Assembly: GCA_945878065.1 (NCBI GenBank)
Contig: CAMDXA010000022.1
Span: forward strand, 1 to 34,257
Length of the DNA: 34,257 bases
From: Bordetella parapertussis
GTDB taxonomy: Bacteria; Pseudomonadota; Gammaproteobacteria; Burkholderiales; Burkholderiaceae_C
Reading direction: 5' to 3'
Shown here in pieces: positions 1 through 8,673 of the stretch (position 1 is the stretch's first letter; each line of letters starts with the position of its first letter). A program made the translations under genes and the position numbers. The notes beneath the pieces were generated by a model. The model was not told where the DNA came from and made no database searches. It saw only the letters and a list, made by a program, of their open reading frames with translations.

Positions 1-1
1 T

Positions 2-697
2 TCAGCCAGAGCGCGTTTAGACGCATTCCTTGATCCCGAGGGCCGTTATGAAATTGGGCAAGAGGTTTTGCCCATGGACCCCTTGAAGTTCAAGGACAGC
101 CGCAAGTACCCCGAACGCCTCAAAGAAGCACTGGAAAACACGGGTGAGACCGACGCCTTGGTGGTCATGGGCGGTGCGGTACACAGCATCAATTTGGTGG
201 CTGCGTGTTTCGAATTCGACTTCATGGGCGGCTCCATGGGTTCGGTGGTCGGCGAACGCTTTGTGCGTGGTGTACACGCTGCCATCGAACAAAAAGTGCC
301 CTTCATTTGCTTTACCGCCACCGGTGGCGCTCGCATGCAAGAGGGTTTGCTGTCACTCATGCAAATGGCCAAAACCAATGCGTCGCTCACACGTTTGGCG
401 CAAAAAGGTCTGCCCTACATCAGCGTGCTCACCGACCCCACCATGGGCGGCGTGTCTGCTGGCTTTGCCTTCATGGGCGACATCGTGATTGCCGAACCCA
501 AGGCCTTGATTGGGTTTGCCGGTCCGCGTGTGATCGAGAGCACGGTGCGGGTGACCCTGCCCGAAGGCTTTCAGCGCTCAGAGTTCCTGATGGAAAAAGG
601 TGCGCTCGACATGATTTGCGACCGCCGCGATTTACGCAAAACCATTGCCAACGCACTGGCCATGTTGACCCGCCAATCGGCGGATTCGGTCAGCTGA
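2..697 (+). CDS. accD: Acetyl-CoA carboxylase carboxyltransferase subunit beta, 5'-truncated by window edge
   Basis: Beta subunit of the carboxyltransferase that, with AccA, moves the carboxyl group from biotinyl-AccB to acetyl-CoA to make malonyl-CoA, the first committed step of fatty-acid synthesis in the cytosol. The frame is open from base 2 and reads [16 protein letters not shown], then [17 protein letters not shown], the usual AccD segment that follows the zinc finger. Crotonase-fold motifs are clear: [33 protein letters not shown] (acyl-CoA/oxyanion region) and [16 protein letters not shown]. About 230 residues are present of the usual 290 or so; the N-terminal CxxC zinc ribbon lies outside the window. 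The internal TTG and ATG codons near 68-76 are not the start, because the homology continues upstream of them. The stop is one base from that of the convergent gene. Confidence 0.96.
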   Translation, partial: SARARLDAFLDPEGRYEIGQEVLPMDPLKFKDSRKYPERLKEALENTGETDALVVMGGAVHSINLVAACFEFDFMGGSMGSVVGERFVRGVHAAIEQKVPFICFTATGGARMQEGLLSLMQMAKTNASLTRLAQKGLPYISVLTDPTMGGVSAGFAFMGDIVIAEPKALIGFAGPRVIESTVRVTLPEGFQRSEFLMEKGALDMICDRRDLRKTIANALAMLTRQSADSVS

Positions 698-698
698 T

Positions 699-947
699 TT
701 ACCGGTAAAACACCTCAACCCGCCCTTTGAGTTTGAGCAACAGCGGCTTGCCTTTGCGGTCCAGCGTTTTGCCCGCAGGCACTTTGATCCAACCCTCGCT
801 GATGCAATATTCCTCCACATCGGTGCGCTCTTTGTCGTTGAAGCGAATGCCTATGTCGTGGTGAAAAACAGCTTCCAAGTAATGCGGGCTGCTGGGTTCG
901 ATGGACAAATGGTCGGGCAGTTCGGGGCGTGTTGGCTTGTCGCTCAT
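699..947 (-). CDS. DUF3297 family protein
   Basis: Small protein of 82 residues recognised as the DUF3297 family from the segments LPDHLSIEPSSPHY, GIRFNDKERTDVEEYCISEGW and GKPLLLKLKGRVEVF. The family is soluble and widespread in proteobacteria, and its biochemical function is unknown to me. The start at 947 gives MSDKPTRPELPDHLS, which fits the family N-terminus; an in-frame ATG at 980 would add 11 residues and cannot be excluded, since neither start has a strong ribosome site. The gene is convergent with accD (one base between stops) and divergent from lysS. A 12-base palindrome, TTTACCGGTAAA at 698-709, overlaps its stop codon. Confidence 0.85.
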   Translation of the reverse strand: MSDKPTRPELPDHLSIEPSSPHYLEAVFHHDIGIRFNDKERTDVEEYCISEGWIKVPAGKTLDRKGKPLLLKLKGRVEVFYR

Positions 948-1083
948 AGTTAACTCAATGAAATCGTTTGAAAAAGCCATTGTCGGCGAACTCTTAGAAT
1001 GAAAGAACTCTTGACGGCAAGTTCCATGTTCTGCCCGTCTTATTTTTCAGTTTAACCGGCAGCATGGCTGCCCACTCTTACCC

Positions 1084-2622
1084 ATGACCGACAACACACC
1101 CGCCCCCGCACCAGTCGATGAAAACCAACTGATCGCCGAGCGCCGCAGCAAGCTGCACGCCTTGCGCCAGCGCCAAGCGGCTGGCGGCGCAGTGGCCTTT
1201 CCCAATGATTTCAAACCGGCGCATCACGCCGACGCCTTGCACACCGCGCATGGCGCCAAAACCGCAGAGGCTTTGGCCGAGGAAAAACACTTGGTGCGCA
1301 TCGCCGGTCGCATGGTGTTAAAGCGGGTCATGGGCAAAGCCAGTTTCGCTACTTTGCAAGACGGGACAGGCCGCATGCAGGTGTATGTCAAAGGCGAAGA
1401 AATCGGTCTCGAGCATTACGAAGAATTCAAACACTGGGACTTGGGCGACTTTGTTGGCGCAGTCGGTCATGTGTTCAAAACCAAAACCGGCGAGTTGTCG
1501 GTGCATGTCACTGAACTGCGTTTGCTGACCAAAAGCCTGCGCCCCTTGCCCGACAAATTCCACGGCGTGCATGACCAGGAAATCAAATACCGCCAGCGCT
1601 ATATCGACCTGATCACCGACGAGACTGCGCGCGAACGTTTCAAGGCGCGCAGCAAAGCCATCAGCAGCATCCGCGACTTCATGGTGCAACACGATTTCCT
1701 CGAAGTCGAAACGCCCATGCTACACCCGATTCCCGGCGGCGCGAACGCGCGTCCTTTCGAGACGCACCACAACGCCTTGGACCAGCAAATGTTTTTGCGC
1801 ATCGCGCCCGAGTTGTATTTGAAACGTTTGTTGGTCGGTGGTTTCGAGCGGGTATTTGAGATCAACCGCAATTTCCGCAACGAAGGTATTTCGGTGCGGC
1901 ACAACCCCGAATTCACCATGATGGAGTTTTACGCAGCCTACTGGAACTACCAGGACCTGATGGGTTTCACCGAATCGCTGATTCGCGACGCGGCGCAAAA
2001 AGCAGTGGGCAGCCAGTTGCTGACCTATGACGGTAAACCGGTGGATCTGTCGCAACCCTTTGCGCGTTTGACCATACGCGAAGCCATTTTGAAGTACACC
2101 GAAGCTGGTGACAACGTGGACAACACCACTTGGCTGATCAATGCCTTGAAAAAAGCAGGCCTGTCTGAAGACAAACACCAACTCAGCAAGCGCAGTCTGG
2201 CCGGTTTGCAAGTCATGTACTTCGAAGAAACCGTGGAAGACAAACTCTGGCAACCGACATTCATTTGCGAACACCCGGTGGAGATTTCTCCTTTGGCGCG
2301 TGCCAACGATGCCCGCCCGGACGTGACCGAGCGGTTTGAGCTCTACATCACCGGGCGCGAATTCGGCAACGGGTTTTCAGAGCTGAACGACGCCGAAGAC
2401 CAAGCAGCCCGTTTTCAGTCGCAAGTCGATGCCAAAGAAGGCGGCGACGTGGAAGCCATGTATTTCGACCACGACTTTGTGCGTGCGCTGGAATACGGCA
2501 TGCCCCCAGCAGGTGGTTGCGGCATTGGTATAGACCGCTTGATGATGCTGCTGACCGACAGCCCCAGTATTCGCGATGTCATTCTTTTCCCGGCATTGCG
2601 CCGCGAATCGTCACACGCTTAA
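1084..2622 (+). CDS. lysS: Lysine--tRNA ligase, class II
   Basis: Charges tRNA-Lys with lysine using ATP, in the cytosol. The length of 512 aa matches the class II bacterial family. The N-terminal anticodon-binding OB fold occupies roughly residues 60-170 ([21 protein letters not shown] and following). The catalytic domain shows motif 1 around [21 protein letters not shown], motif 2 as [20 protein letters not shown], and motif 3 as [15 protein letters not shown] near the C-terminus. The ATG at 1084 is the first in-frame start and gives a typical disordered N-terminal tail; no strong Shine-Dalgarno is visible. It is divergent from the DUF3297 gene (136 bases between the starts, no convincing promoter identified) and convergent with the four-cysteine protein gene, with a shared hairpin between them. 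Confidence 0.98.
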   Translation: MTDNTPAPAPVDENQLIAERRSKLHALRQRQAAGGAVAFPNDFKPAHHADALHTAHGAKTAEALAEEKHLVRIAGRMVLKRVMGKASFATLQDGTGRMQVYVKGEEIGLEHYEEFKHWDLGDFVGAVGHVFKTKTGELSVHVTELRLLTKSLRPLPDKFHGVHDQEIKYRQRYIDLITDETARERFKARSKAISSIRDFMVQHDFLEVETPMLHPIPGGANARPFETHHNALDQQMFLRIAPELYLKRLLVGGFERVFEINRNFRNEGISVRHNPEFTMMEFYAAYWNYQDLMGFTESLIRDAAQKAVGSQLLTYDGKPVDLSQPFARLTIREAILKYTEAGDNVDNTTWLINALKKAGLSEDKHQLSKRSLAGLQVMYFEETVEDKLWQPTFICEHPVEISPLARANDARPDVTERFELYITGREFGNGFSELNDAEDQAARFQSQVDAKEGGDVEAMYFDHDFVRALEYGMPPAGGCGIGIDRLMMLLTDSPSIRDVILFPALRRESSHA

Positions 2623-2654
2623 TGTCTAGTCAACCCAAGCTGCATAAACACAAA

Positions 2655-2687
2655 CACCTGCCGACCGGCTAAGCGGTGCAGCAGGTG
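2655..2687. terminator. Imperfect hairpin between convergent lysS and the four-cysteine gene
   Basis: CACCTGC (2655-2661) pairs perfectly with GCAGGTG (2681-2687), with a possible inner ACCG/CGGT pairing. Read leftward it is followed by TTTGTGTTTATG, read rightward by CTGTGGGTAAAA, so the T-tract is better on the minus strand. Its place between two converging genes suits a bidirectional terminator. Confidence 0.5.
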
Positions 2688-2710
2688 CTGTGGGTAAAAG
2701 CGAAGAGGGT

Positions 2711-2965
2711 TTAAGCGGCTTTGGTGTCAGCTGCCGGGGCAGCAGGTGCAGCTGGTTTCGGCGGTTTGCAGTCATGACAGAAAAAAGCCAGACTGCCTGC
2801 GAAACGTTGTTGGCTGCCTTGGCGACGGGGTTTGTGCATGCCGCACTTGATGCACGACATGGTTTCACCCATTTTGCCCATTCCCGCGAAGGGGGAGCCA
2901 TTTTCACGACTGGTAAAACGAAGACCACTCTCGTCAACAGAGGTTTTGCCAGATTTGGTTGCCAT
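2711..2965 (-). CDS. Small four-cysteine (putative zinc-binding) protein of unknown function
   Basis: Protein of 84 residues that I do not recognise as a named family. It has an N-terminal segment (SGLRFTSRENGSPFAGMGKM), then CIKCG near residues 38-42 and FCHDC near 62-66. Two CxxC pairs about 20 residues apart are the usual layout of a zinc ribbon. The tail is Pro/Ala-rich and probably disordered. The ATG at 2965 has a good ribosome site (AAGGA six bases upstream). It lies downstream of nagZ on the same strand across a 96-base gap holding a perfect GCCCTG/CAGGGC inverted repeat, and it is convergent with lysS. The intact frame, good ribosome site and clean cysteine pattern argue for a real gene; zinc binding is inferred. 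Confidence 0.75.
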   Translation of the reverse strand: MATKSGKTSVDESGLRFTSRENGSPFAGMGKMGETMSCIKCGMHKPRRQGSQQRFAGSLAFFCHDCKPPKPAAPAAPAADTKAA

Positions 2966-2988
2966 GGGATTCCTTATGCTAGACGACA

Positions 2989-3005
2989 GCCCTGTTGGTC
3001 AGGGC
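2989..3005. repeat. Perfect 6-bp inverted repeat between nagZ and the four-cysteine gene
   Basis: GCCCTG-TTGGT-CAGGGC. There is no T-run on either side, so it is not a classical terminator. It lies upstream of the ribosome site of the four-cysteine gene and could be an mRNA hairpin between two co-transcribed genes or a protein-binding site. Confidence 0.35.
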
Positions 3006-3061
3006 AAGTCAACTATTTTAACCGCTTATGGGCGGCCAGCCTCGGCTGTCCCGGCAAAAGT

Positions 3062-4165
3062 TCAGGGTAGCAAGGCCAAAGCCTGTAAATACGGGGCTTG
3101 GCGCATCAATAGGTCCCAGTCCAGCGCCGGGATGACGGGCAATAAAGCGCGGCGGCGGGCTTCGCTGGCGGCGGATAAACGCCATTCGCCCGCTTTTTCC
3201 GCCTGCTGCAAACCGTCGAGCAGCTGATCTACCGCTTGGCCGCCGCCTTCGCTGTTGGCCGTGCTTTGGTTACAAAGCAGCACCAGATCACAACCTGCGT
3301 TCAATGCGGTCACTGCCGCTTGCGTGTAGCTGACTTGCTCGCCGTCGATCAGCCGTGCGCCCGCCATGGACAAATCGTCGCTGAACACCGCACCCTGAAA
3401 ACCGAGTTGCTGGCGCAAGATGTCTTGCAGCCAGCGTTTGGAAAATCCAGCCGGGCGGCTGTCGACTTTGGGATAAATGACGTGGGCAGGCATGACGCTG
3501 TTCAAACTGCTGTTGAGCCAACCGTAAGGCAGCGCATCATCGCTGAGTATGTTTTTCAGGCTGCGTTTGTCCACCGGTATTTCAGTGTGCGAATCGGCTT
3601 TGACAAAGCCATGCCCGGGAAAATGCTTGCCGCAGTTGGCCATGCCGGCTTGCAACAAACCGTGCATCAGGCTTTTGGCCAGCAGACTGACGATGCGCGG
3701 GTCGCGTGCGAATGCGCGGTCGCCGATGACGCCGCTGCTGCCGAAGTCCAGGTCCAGCACCGGGGTGAAACTCATGTCCACGCCGCAGGCGCGCAACTCG
3801 GAGGCGAGCACATAACCGCAAGCCGTGGCCGCGTTGGTCGCGTGCATGGCGTCGCTGCCTGGCAGCCCGGCGTCATCTTGCAGCCACAGTTCACCAAAGG
3901 CGCGCATAGGGGGCAAGTGGGTGAATCCATCGGTGCGAAAACGCTGCACCCGACCACCTTCATGGTCAACCAAAATCAACAAGTCCTGTCGCACCGATTT
4001 GATGTCAGCGCACAGCGCCGTCAATTGCGCGCGGTCCGTCCAGTTGCGGGCAAACAAAATCATGCCGCCAGTCAAAGGGTGCGCGAGGCGACGCCTGTCT
4101 GTGTCGGTCAATGCGGTACCCGCGATATCCAAAATCAAAGGGGCGTGTGTGTGTAAATGGCTCAT
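3062..4165 (-). CDS. nagZ: Beta-N-acetylhexosaminidase (peptidoglycan recycling)
   Basis: Cytosolic glycoside hydrolase family 3 enzyme that removes N-acetylglucosamine from GlcNAc-anhydromuropeptides during cell-wall recycling. The protein is 367 aa, in the single-domain NagZ size range. [12 protein letters not shown] is at about residues 65-76, the loop motif KHFPGHG at 180-186 followed by [11 protein letters not shown], and [10 protein letters not shown], which carries the catalytic aspartate, at 261-270. Its ATG overlaps the acpS stop as ATGA, so the two are probably translationally coupled. In the wider operon it is the last well-known gene of the lepA-to-nagZ series. Confidence 0.96.
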   Translation of the reverse strand: MSHLHTHAPLILDIAGTALTDTDRRRLAHPLTGGMILFARNWTDRAQLTALCADIKSVRQDLLILVDHEGGRVQRFRTDGFTHLPPMRAFGELWLQDDAGLPGSDAMHATNAATACGYVLASELRACGVDMSFTPVLDLDFGSSGVIGDRAFARDPRIVSLLAKSLMHGLLQAGMANCGKHFPGHGFVKADSHTEIPVDKRSLKNILSDDALPYGWLNSSLNSVMPAHVIYPKVDSRPAGFSKRWLQDILRQQLGFQGAVFSDDLSMAGARLIDGEQVSYTQAAVTALNAGCDLVLLCNQSTANSEGGGQAVDQLLDGLQQAEKAGEWRLSAASEARRRALLPVIPALDWDLLMRQAPYLQALALLP

Positions 4166-4566
4166 GGTTCTGCTTGTTCAACAATGACATAACTGGTGGC
4201 GTAATCGCTTTCGTCGCTGAGCGACACATGGGCACTCAACTGTTTTTTGTCGCACCATGCTTTGAGTACACCGTGCAACACGATGGTCGGCTGGCCGCTG
4301 GGTTTGCGCCCGACTTCACAAAGCCGCCAGGTCATAGGCATGCGCATACCAAGACCAATGGCTTTGCTGAAAGCTTCTTTCACAGAAAACCGTGTGGCTA
4401 AGAAACGAACACCACGGTCCGGCCAGCGCGCACTGCGGGCGCGAAAGGTGTGCATTTCCGCTTCGCTCAAAATTTTCAGCGCAAAGCGTTCGCCATTTTT
4501 TTCCCAGGCAGCGCGTATGCGGCGTATGTCACAAATATCTGTGCCAATGCCGTAAATACGGCTCAT
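4162..4566 (-). CDS. acpS: Holo-[acyl-carrier-protein] synthase
   Basis: Transfers 4'-phosphopantetheine from CoA to the conserved serine of acyl carrier protein; its substrate AcpP is encoded about 10 kb away in the same orientation. The protein is 134 aa, typical of Acp[16 protein letters not shown] near the N-terminus carries the metal-binding Asp, and [15 protein letters not shown] carries the conserved Glu. The start at 4566 is chosen because it overlaps the pdxJ stop as ATGA and gives [10 protein letters not shown]; an ATG at 4578 would add only four residues. The downstream junction with nagZ is also ATGA. Confidence 0.96.
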   Translation of the reverse strand: MSRIYGIGTDICDIRRIRAAWEKNGERFALKILSEAEMHTFRARSARWPDRGVRFLATRFSVKEAFSKAIGLGMRMPMTWRLCEVGRKPSGQPTIVLHGVLKAWCDKKQLSAHVSLSDESDYATSYVIVEQAEP

Positions 4567-5297
4567 GGTTTCAAACAATCCAAATAGGCTTGTACTGTCG
4601 CGGCGTAGCCGATCTCGAGCGCGTCGCCCATGAGCGCGTGTCCGATAGACACTTCTTTCACGTCAACCACGGCTTTCACAAACTCACGCAGGTTAAATAA
4701 ATTCAAATCGTGACCCGCGTTGACTTCAAGTCCGGCATGTTGCGCGGCCAAAGCGGCGGCGCTGAACATTTGCAACACACTGGCGTGCATGGGCGTGCCA
4801 TGCGCCTGAGCATAAGGCTCGGTGTACAACTCCACCCGATCTGCGCCCACTTCAGCCGCAGCACCCATCTCGCGTGCGTCTGCATCCATGAACAAGCTGA
4901 CGCGTGCACCCAAGTCTTTGGCCTCGGCGATCAGGTCTTTCAGTTTGTCGGCGTCTTGTGGAAAGCGCCAGCCGTGGTCTGAGGTGAACTGGTTTTCACC
5001 GTCAGGCACGAACGTGACTTGATGCGGGCGCACCTGACGCACCAAGTCCATCAGGTTGTGAAACGGATTGCCTTCGATGTTGTATTCGCGGTCCGGCCAA
5101 TCTTTGAGCAACGCTGCCAAGTCGTGCACATCGCCGGGGCGTACGTGCCGCTGGTCCGGGCGAGGGTGCACGGTGATGCCGTGCGCACCAGCTTGCAAAC
5201 ACAAAGTGGCAGCGCGGGTGACGCTGGGAATACCCAGCAAACGTGTGTTGCGCAACAGCGCGACTTTGTTCAGATTGACAGACAAATGTGTTTTCAT
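4563..5297 (-). CDS. pdxJ: Pyridoxine 5'-phosphate synthase
   Basis: Condenses 1-deoxy-D-xylulose 5-phosphate with 3-amino-1-hydroxyacetone phosphate to pyridoxine 5'-phosphate, the last ring-forming step of the DXP-dependent vitamin B6 route. The protein is 244 aa, a TIM barrel. Motifs are [13 protein letters not shown] at the N-terminus, [37 protein letters not shown] and [14 protein letters not shown] (phosphate-binding end). The frame stays open 61 codons further upstream inside recO, but the true start is the ATG at 5297, which overlaps the recO stop as ATGA and matches the family N-terminus. The recO-pdxJ-acpS order is common in proteobacteria. Confidence 0.97.
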   Translation of the reverse strand: MKTHLSVNLNKVALLRNTRLLGIPSVTRAATLCLQAGAHGITVHPRPDQRHVRPGDVHDLAALLKDWPDREYNIEGNPFHNLMDLVRQVRPHQVTFVPDGENQFTSDHGWRFPQDADKLKDLIAEAKDLGARVSLFMDADAREMGAAAEVGADRVELYTEPYAQAHGTPMHASVLQMFSAAALAAQHAGLEVNAGHDLNLFNLREFVKAVVDVKEVSIGHALMGDALEIGYAATVQAYLDCLKP

Positions 5298-6088
5298 AGG
5301 GCTTGCAATTCCATCATCACTTGGCGGGTACGCAAGCTGTTGACACCGCAATGGTAGTGCAACAGATTGCGCAACTGGGTTTGCAGGGCTGCGCGGTCTT
5401 CGCTGCTCCATTGTGCACAAACACGCAACAAACGGGTCAATGCATCGGCTTGCTCGAGTGCGGCATGCAATTGCAACCATTGCGTGCCACTCAAAAAAGG
5501 CGACTGCGAGCTGGCGCGCAAACCGGCTTCTGCAAGCAAGGCATAGCTTTTGTCGGTTTGCAATGGTTGCAAGGTCAGGGTTTGCAAAGCCAAGTCTGGC
5601 AGAAAACCAATGTCACGCAGCAGCAGCAATTCAAAAGCACGCAGTAAAGGCGCAGTGGTATTTTCCAGACCACTTGCCAGCACTTGAACTGTCTGACGGT
5701 ATACATCAAACAATGCAGCATGCGGATCGTCTCGCGCCAACAACCGCAACACCAGTTCATTCAAGTAATAGCCCGACAGCAGCGCGTCACCGGTGGGCAT
5801 GACGTGACCGCCTGCCCAGTCGGCTGCCTTGAGGGTGCGGATTTCGCCTTCGCCACCAAAGTTCACGGTGATGGGTTGCAATGGGAGCAACACCGCACGT
5901 AGCTGCGATGTCGGTCGCTTGGCACCCTTGGCCACCAGCGCCACCCTGCCCCAATGGCGGGTAAAAACTTCCAGAATCAAACTGGACTCGCTCCAGTCAT
6001 AGTGATGCAGGACAAACGCCGGTTCGTCCAGCACGCGTTGGGCGGTGCTTCTATTCGTAGCCAAAGCTGCGCACCCGCGCTTCGTCAT
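5294..6088 (-). CDS. recO: DNA repair protein RecO
   Basis: Recombination mediator that, with RecR, loads RecA on SSB-coated single-stranded DNA. The protein is 264 aa. The N-terminal OB-fold is recognisable from [20 protein letters not shown] and [20 protein letters not shown], followed by a helical domain containing [22 protein letters not shown] and [15 protein letters not shown]. The start at 6088 lies inside the last 38 bases of era; there is no clear ribosome site, consistent with coupling to era translation. pdxJ follows with an ATGA overlap. There are no obvious zinc-cysteine clusters. Confidence 0.94.
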   Translation of the reverse strand: MTKRGCAALATNRSTAQRVLDEPAFVLHHYDWSESSLILEVFTRHWGRVALVAKGAKRPTSQLRAVLLPLQPITVNFGGEGEIRTLKAADWAGGHVMPTGDALLSGYYLNELVLRLLARDDPHAALFDVYRQTVQVLASGLENTTAPLLRAFELLLLRDIGFLPDLALQTLTLQPLQTDKSYALLAEAGLRASSQSPFLSGTQWLQLHAALEQADALTRLLRVCAQWSSEDRAALQTQLRNLLHYHCGVNSLRTRQVMMELQAL

Positions 6089-6974
6089 CGGCCCAACCGG
6101 AGCGCACCTTCACCCACAGCTCTAAAAAAACTTTGGCATCCATCAGCTTTTCCAACTCCTGACGCGCCAGTGTGCCGATTTGTTTCAAACGCTCGCCACC
6201 CTCACCAATCACCATGGCTTTGTGGCCGTCACGCTCGACGATGATGGTCGCCGCCACACGTACCATGCGAGACACGGTTTTGCCCGGCTCTTCGGTGAAT
6301 TTATCGATCACCACCGTGGAGGTGTAAGGCAGTTCGTCACCGGTCAAGCGAAACAGTTTTTCGCGGATCATTTCGCTCACCAGAAATTTTTCACTGCGGT
6401 CGGTCAGCTCGTCAGCGGTGTACCACCAGGCTTGTTCGGGCAAATATTTTTCGCATTGCACCAGCAGGCGTTGAATGTCTTTAGCGTTTTTCGCTGACAT
6501 CGGCATCAACTCGGCAAACCCGTGCTTCTCTTGCATCTCTTGCAACCACTGCGCGATTTCATGCCGCTGATTCACTTTGTCCAATTTGTTGGCTACCAAA
6601 ATGCACGGAATGTTTTTGCTGAGCAAGCGCAGTACCTTGGCGTCTGCATCGGCAAAACTGCCGGCATTGACCACGAACAACACCAGGTCCACATCACCCA
6701 CTGCACCGAGCACGGTTTTATTCAGCGAGCGGTTCAAGGCATTGGCATGCGCAGTTTGAAAACCGGGTGTGTCGACAAAAATAAATTGGGTGTTGTCGGC
6801 ATTGTGTATGCCGGTGATGCGGTGGCGCGTGGTCTGAGCCTTGCGCGAGGTGATGCTGATTTTCTGGCCGACCAAGGCGTTGAGCAAGGTGGATTTGCCA
6901 ACGTTGGGTTTGCCGACGATGGCGACGGTGCCGCAGCGTTGCGGGCCTGGATTTGGTTCAGTGCTGTCTGTCAT
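6051..6974 (-). CDS. era: GTPase Era
   Basis: Essential GTPase for 30S ribosomal subunit maturation that binds the 3' end of 16S rRNA through a C-terminal KH domain. The protein is 307 aa. G1 is GKPNVGKST, the switch region holds [10 protein letters not shown]3 is DTPGF and G4 is NKLDK. The KH domain includes [20 protein letters not shown] near residues 235-260, followed by [15 protein letters not shown]. The start at 6974 is chosen because it overlaps the rnc stop as ATGA; an upstream start at 6995 would add seven residues inside rnc. rnc-era-recO is a widely conserved order. Confidence 0.97.
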   Translation of the reverse strand: MTDSTEPNPGPQRCGTVAIVGKPNVGKSTLLNALVGQKISITSRKAQTTRHRITGIHNADNTQFIFVDTPGFQTAHANALNRSLNKTVLGAVGDVDLVLFVVNAGSFADADAKVLRLLSKNIPCILVANKLDKVNQRHEIAQWLQEMQEKHGFAELMPMSAKNAKDIQRLLVQCEKYLPEQAWWYTADELTDRSEKFLVSEMIREKLFRLTGDELPYTSTVVIDKFTEEPGKTVSRMVRVAATIIVERDGHKAMVIGEGGERLKQIGTLARQELEKLMDAKVFLELWVKVRSGWADDEARVRSFGYE

Positions 6975-7669
6975 TGCGGATGCTCCTTGAGCCATTGGAG
7001 CATGGCGAGTGCAGCGGCTTGCTCGCCACTGCGTCTGGAACTACCGATGCCGCGCTGCGACTGCTTTAGCTCGGCCACTTCGCATTCCACATCAAAGGTT
7101 TGCTGGTGTGCTGCGCCGGTGGTACCCACCACGCGGTACACCGGCAACTGCCAACGGCGCGCCTGCAACCATTCTTGCAATTCGGTTTTCGGGTCTTTGG
7201 CAGAGACGGTCATGCTTGGCGACAAATCGACCTTGTCGAACAATCGCAGCACCAGTTGTTGTGCAGCGTCATAGCCTGCGTCCAAAAAAACCGCGCCGAT
7301 CACGGCTTCAAGGGCATCCGCAAGAATGGAAGGCCGATGCTGGCCTCCCGAGCGCATTTCACCTTCGCCCAAGCGCACCATGCCTGTCAAACCGAGTTCA
7401 GTGGCGAGTTTGTGCAGGGTTTCTTGCTTGACCAGATTGGCGCGTACGCGTGACAAATCACCCTCAGGCAGCTGATGCAATGCTTGATAAAGCATGCGCG
7501 ACACCGCCAAGTTGAGCACCGAATCACCCAAAAACTCTAGGCGCTCGTTGTGCGGGTTGCCAAAACTGCGGTGCGTGAGTGCCAGCGTCAGCAATTTGTC
7601 ATCGACAAAACGGTGTTGCAAGCGAACTTGCAAAGCCTCATGGGTTTTGGCATCAGACACCTGCCCCAT
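6971..7669 (-). CDS. rnc: Ribonuclease III
   Basis: Double-strand-specific endoribonuclease that processes rRNA precursors and structured mRNAs. The protein is 232 aa. The N-terminal endonuclease domain carries the signature [12 protein letters not shown] (catalytic Glu/Asp) and, further on, [17 protein letters not shown] with the second acidic cluster. A C-terminal double-stranded RNA-binding domain starts near residue 155 ([20 protein letters not shown]) and ends with [17 protein letters not shown]. The start at 7669 lies two bases beyond the lepB stop. No DUF4845 gene separates lepB from rnc here, although one is found at that place in some betaproteobacteria. Confidence 0.97.
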   Translation of the reverse strand: MGQVSDAKTHEALQVRLQHRFVDDKLLTLALTHRSFGNPHNERLEFLGDSVLNLAVSRMLYQALHQLPEGDLSRVRANLVKQETLHKLATELGLTGMVRLGEGEMRSGGQHRPSILADALEAVIGAVFLDAGYDAAQQLVLRLFDKVDLSPSMTVSAKDPKTELQEWLQARRWQLPVYRVVGTTGAAHQQTFDVECEVAELKQSQRGIGSSRRSGEQAAALAMLQWLKEHPQ

Positions 7670-7671
7670 GT

Positions 7672-8673
7672 TCAGTCGAAACTGCCGATACGCGACGGGT
7701 TGGAGAAATTCATCCAGACAAAAAAGGCTTTGCCGACGATATTTTTGTCAGGCACAAACCCCCAATAGCGCGAATCCAAGGAATTGTCGCGGTTGTCACC
7801 CATCATGAAGTAATGACCAGCAGGCACTGTGCATTCCAAGCCTTCGACACTGTAGGTACAGTTTTCTTTGAAAGAAAAATCTTCGATACCGCTGACAAAG
7901 TTGGGCGCACTCTCTTCATTGAGCAAGCGAATTTTGCGCAAGGTCTTCATATCAGCGGGCGCGCTGCCAATCGGCATGTCTTCTTCGAACTGTTTGCTGT
8001 AGCGCATATTGTCCGCATCAAAAAACTCAGGGATGGCCACTTTGCTAACGGGCTGGCCATTGATGGTCAATTTTTTGTTCAGATAAGCAACTTTGTCCCC
8101 TGGCACGCCCACCACGCGCTTGATGTAATCAAGGCTGGGCTTGGGCGGATAGCGAAATACCATCACATCGCCACGCATGACCGGGGTGCCGGATGTGACT
8201 TGGTAATTGATGACGGGCAATCGGATACCGTAGTGGTACTTGTTCACCAAGATCAGATCGCCGACATGCAAGGTGGGAATCATGGAGCCGGAAGGTATTT
8301 TGAACGGCTCAAACAAAAATGAGCGCAAGAAAAATACCGCTGCGATGACGGGAAACAAGCCGGCGGTCCAATCCATCCACCAAGGTTGGCGCAGCAGTTC
8401 TTCACGCGAACGGTGAAAAGCCTCTTCGTTGTCGGCTGCGGTGATGCCTTGGTTTTTCAATTCAACCAGGCGGCTGGCATGCTGGGTATCGAGTTGCATC
8501 ACCGCGGCGCGGCGGCGTGGCAGGTAAAACAATTGTTCAGCCAGCCAATACACACCGCTCACGACCGTGGCCAGGAACAACAGCAATGCAAAAGAACCCT
8601 CAATGCGGCCGCTGTACCAACCGATGGCGTAAGCCACAAAGCCACTGAGGACGATGGCGGTGAGGGTCGACAT
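7672..8673 (-). CDS. lepB: Signal peptidase I
   Basis: Inner-membrane serine protease that removes signal peptides from exported proteins. The protein is 333 aa. There are two hydrophobic N-terminal segments (about 4-20 and 26-50), a cytosolic loop rich in charged residues, and a third hydrophobic segment just before the catalytic site (FPVIAAVFFLRSFLFEPF). The nucleophile is Ser130 in PSGSM and the general base is Lys185 in DYIKRVVGVPGD. The late box MGDNRDNSLDSRYWGFVP is intact. The ATG at 8673 overlaps the lepA stop as TGATG; a TTG one codon upstream is less likely. lepA-lepB coupling is conserved across proteobacteria. Confidence 0.97.
   Translation of the reverse strand: MSTLTAIVLSGFVAYAIGWYSGRIEGSFALLLFLATVVSGVYWLAEQLFYLPRRRAAVMQLDTQHASRLVELKNQGITAADNEEAFHRSREELLRQPWWMDWTAGLFPVIAAVFFLRSFLFEPFKIPSGSMIPTLHVGDLILVNKYHYGIRLPVINYQVTSGTPVMRGDVMVFRYPPKPSLDYIKRVVGVPGDKVAYLNKKLTINGQPVSKVAIPEFFDADNMRYSKQFEEDMPIGSAPADMKTLRKIRLLNEESAPNFVSGIEDFSFKENCTYSVEGLECTVPAGHYFMMGDNRDNSLDSRYWGFVPDKNIVGKAFFVWMNFSNPSRIGSFD

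Noticed and set aside
698..709. TTTACCGGTAAA palindrome at the accD/DUF3297 junction as a terminator
   Set aside because: It has no loop, is too short, and overlaps a stop codon; probably chance.
3236..4156. Long open frame (306 codons) on the plus strand opposite nagZ
   Set aside because: It is an antisense shadow of a well-conserved gene; the translation is rich in His, Gln and Ala with no recognisable motif.
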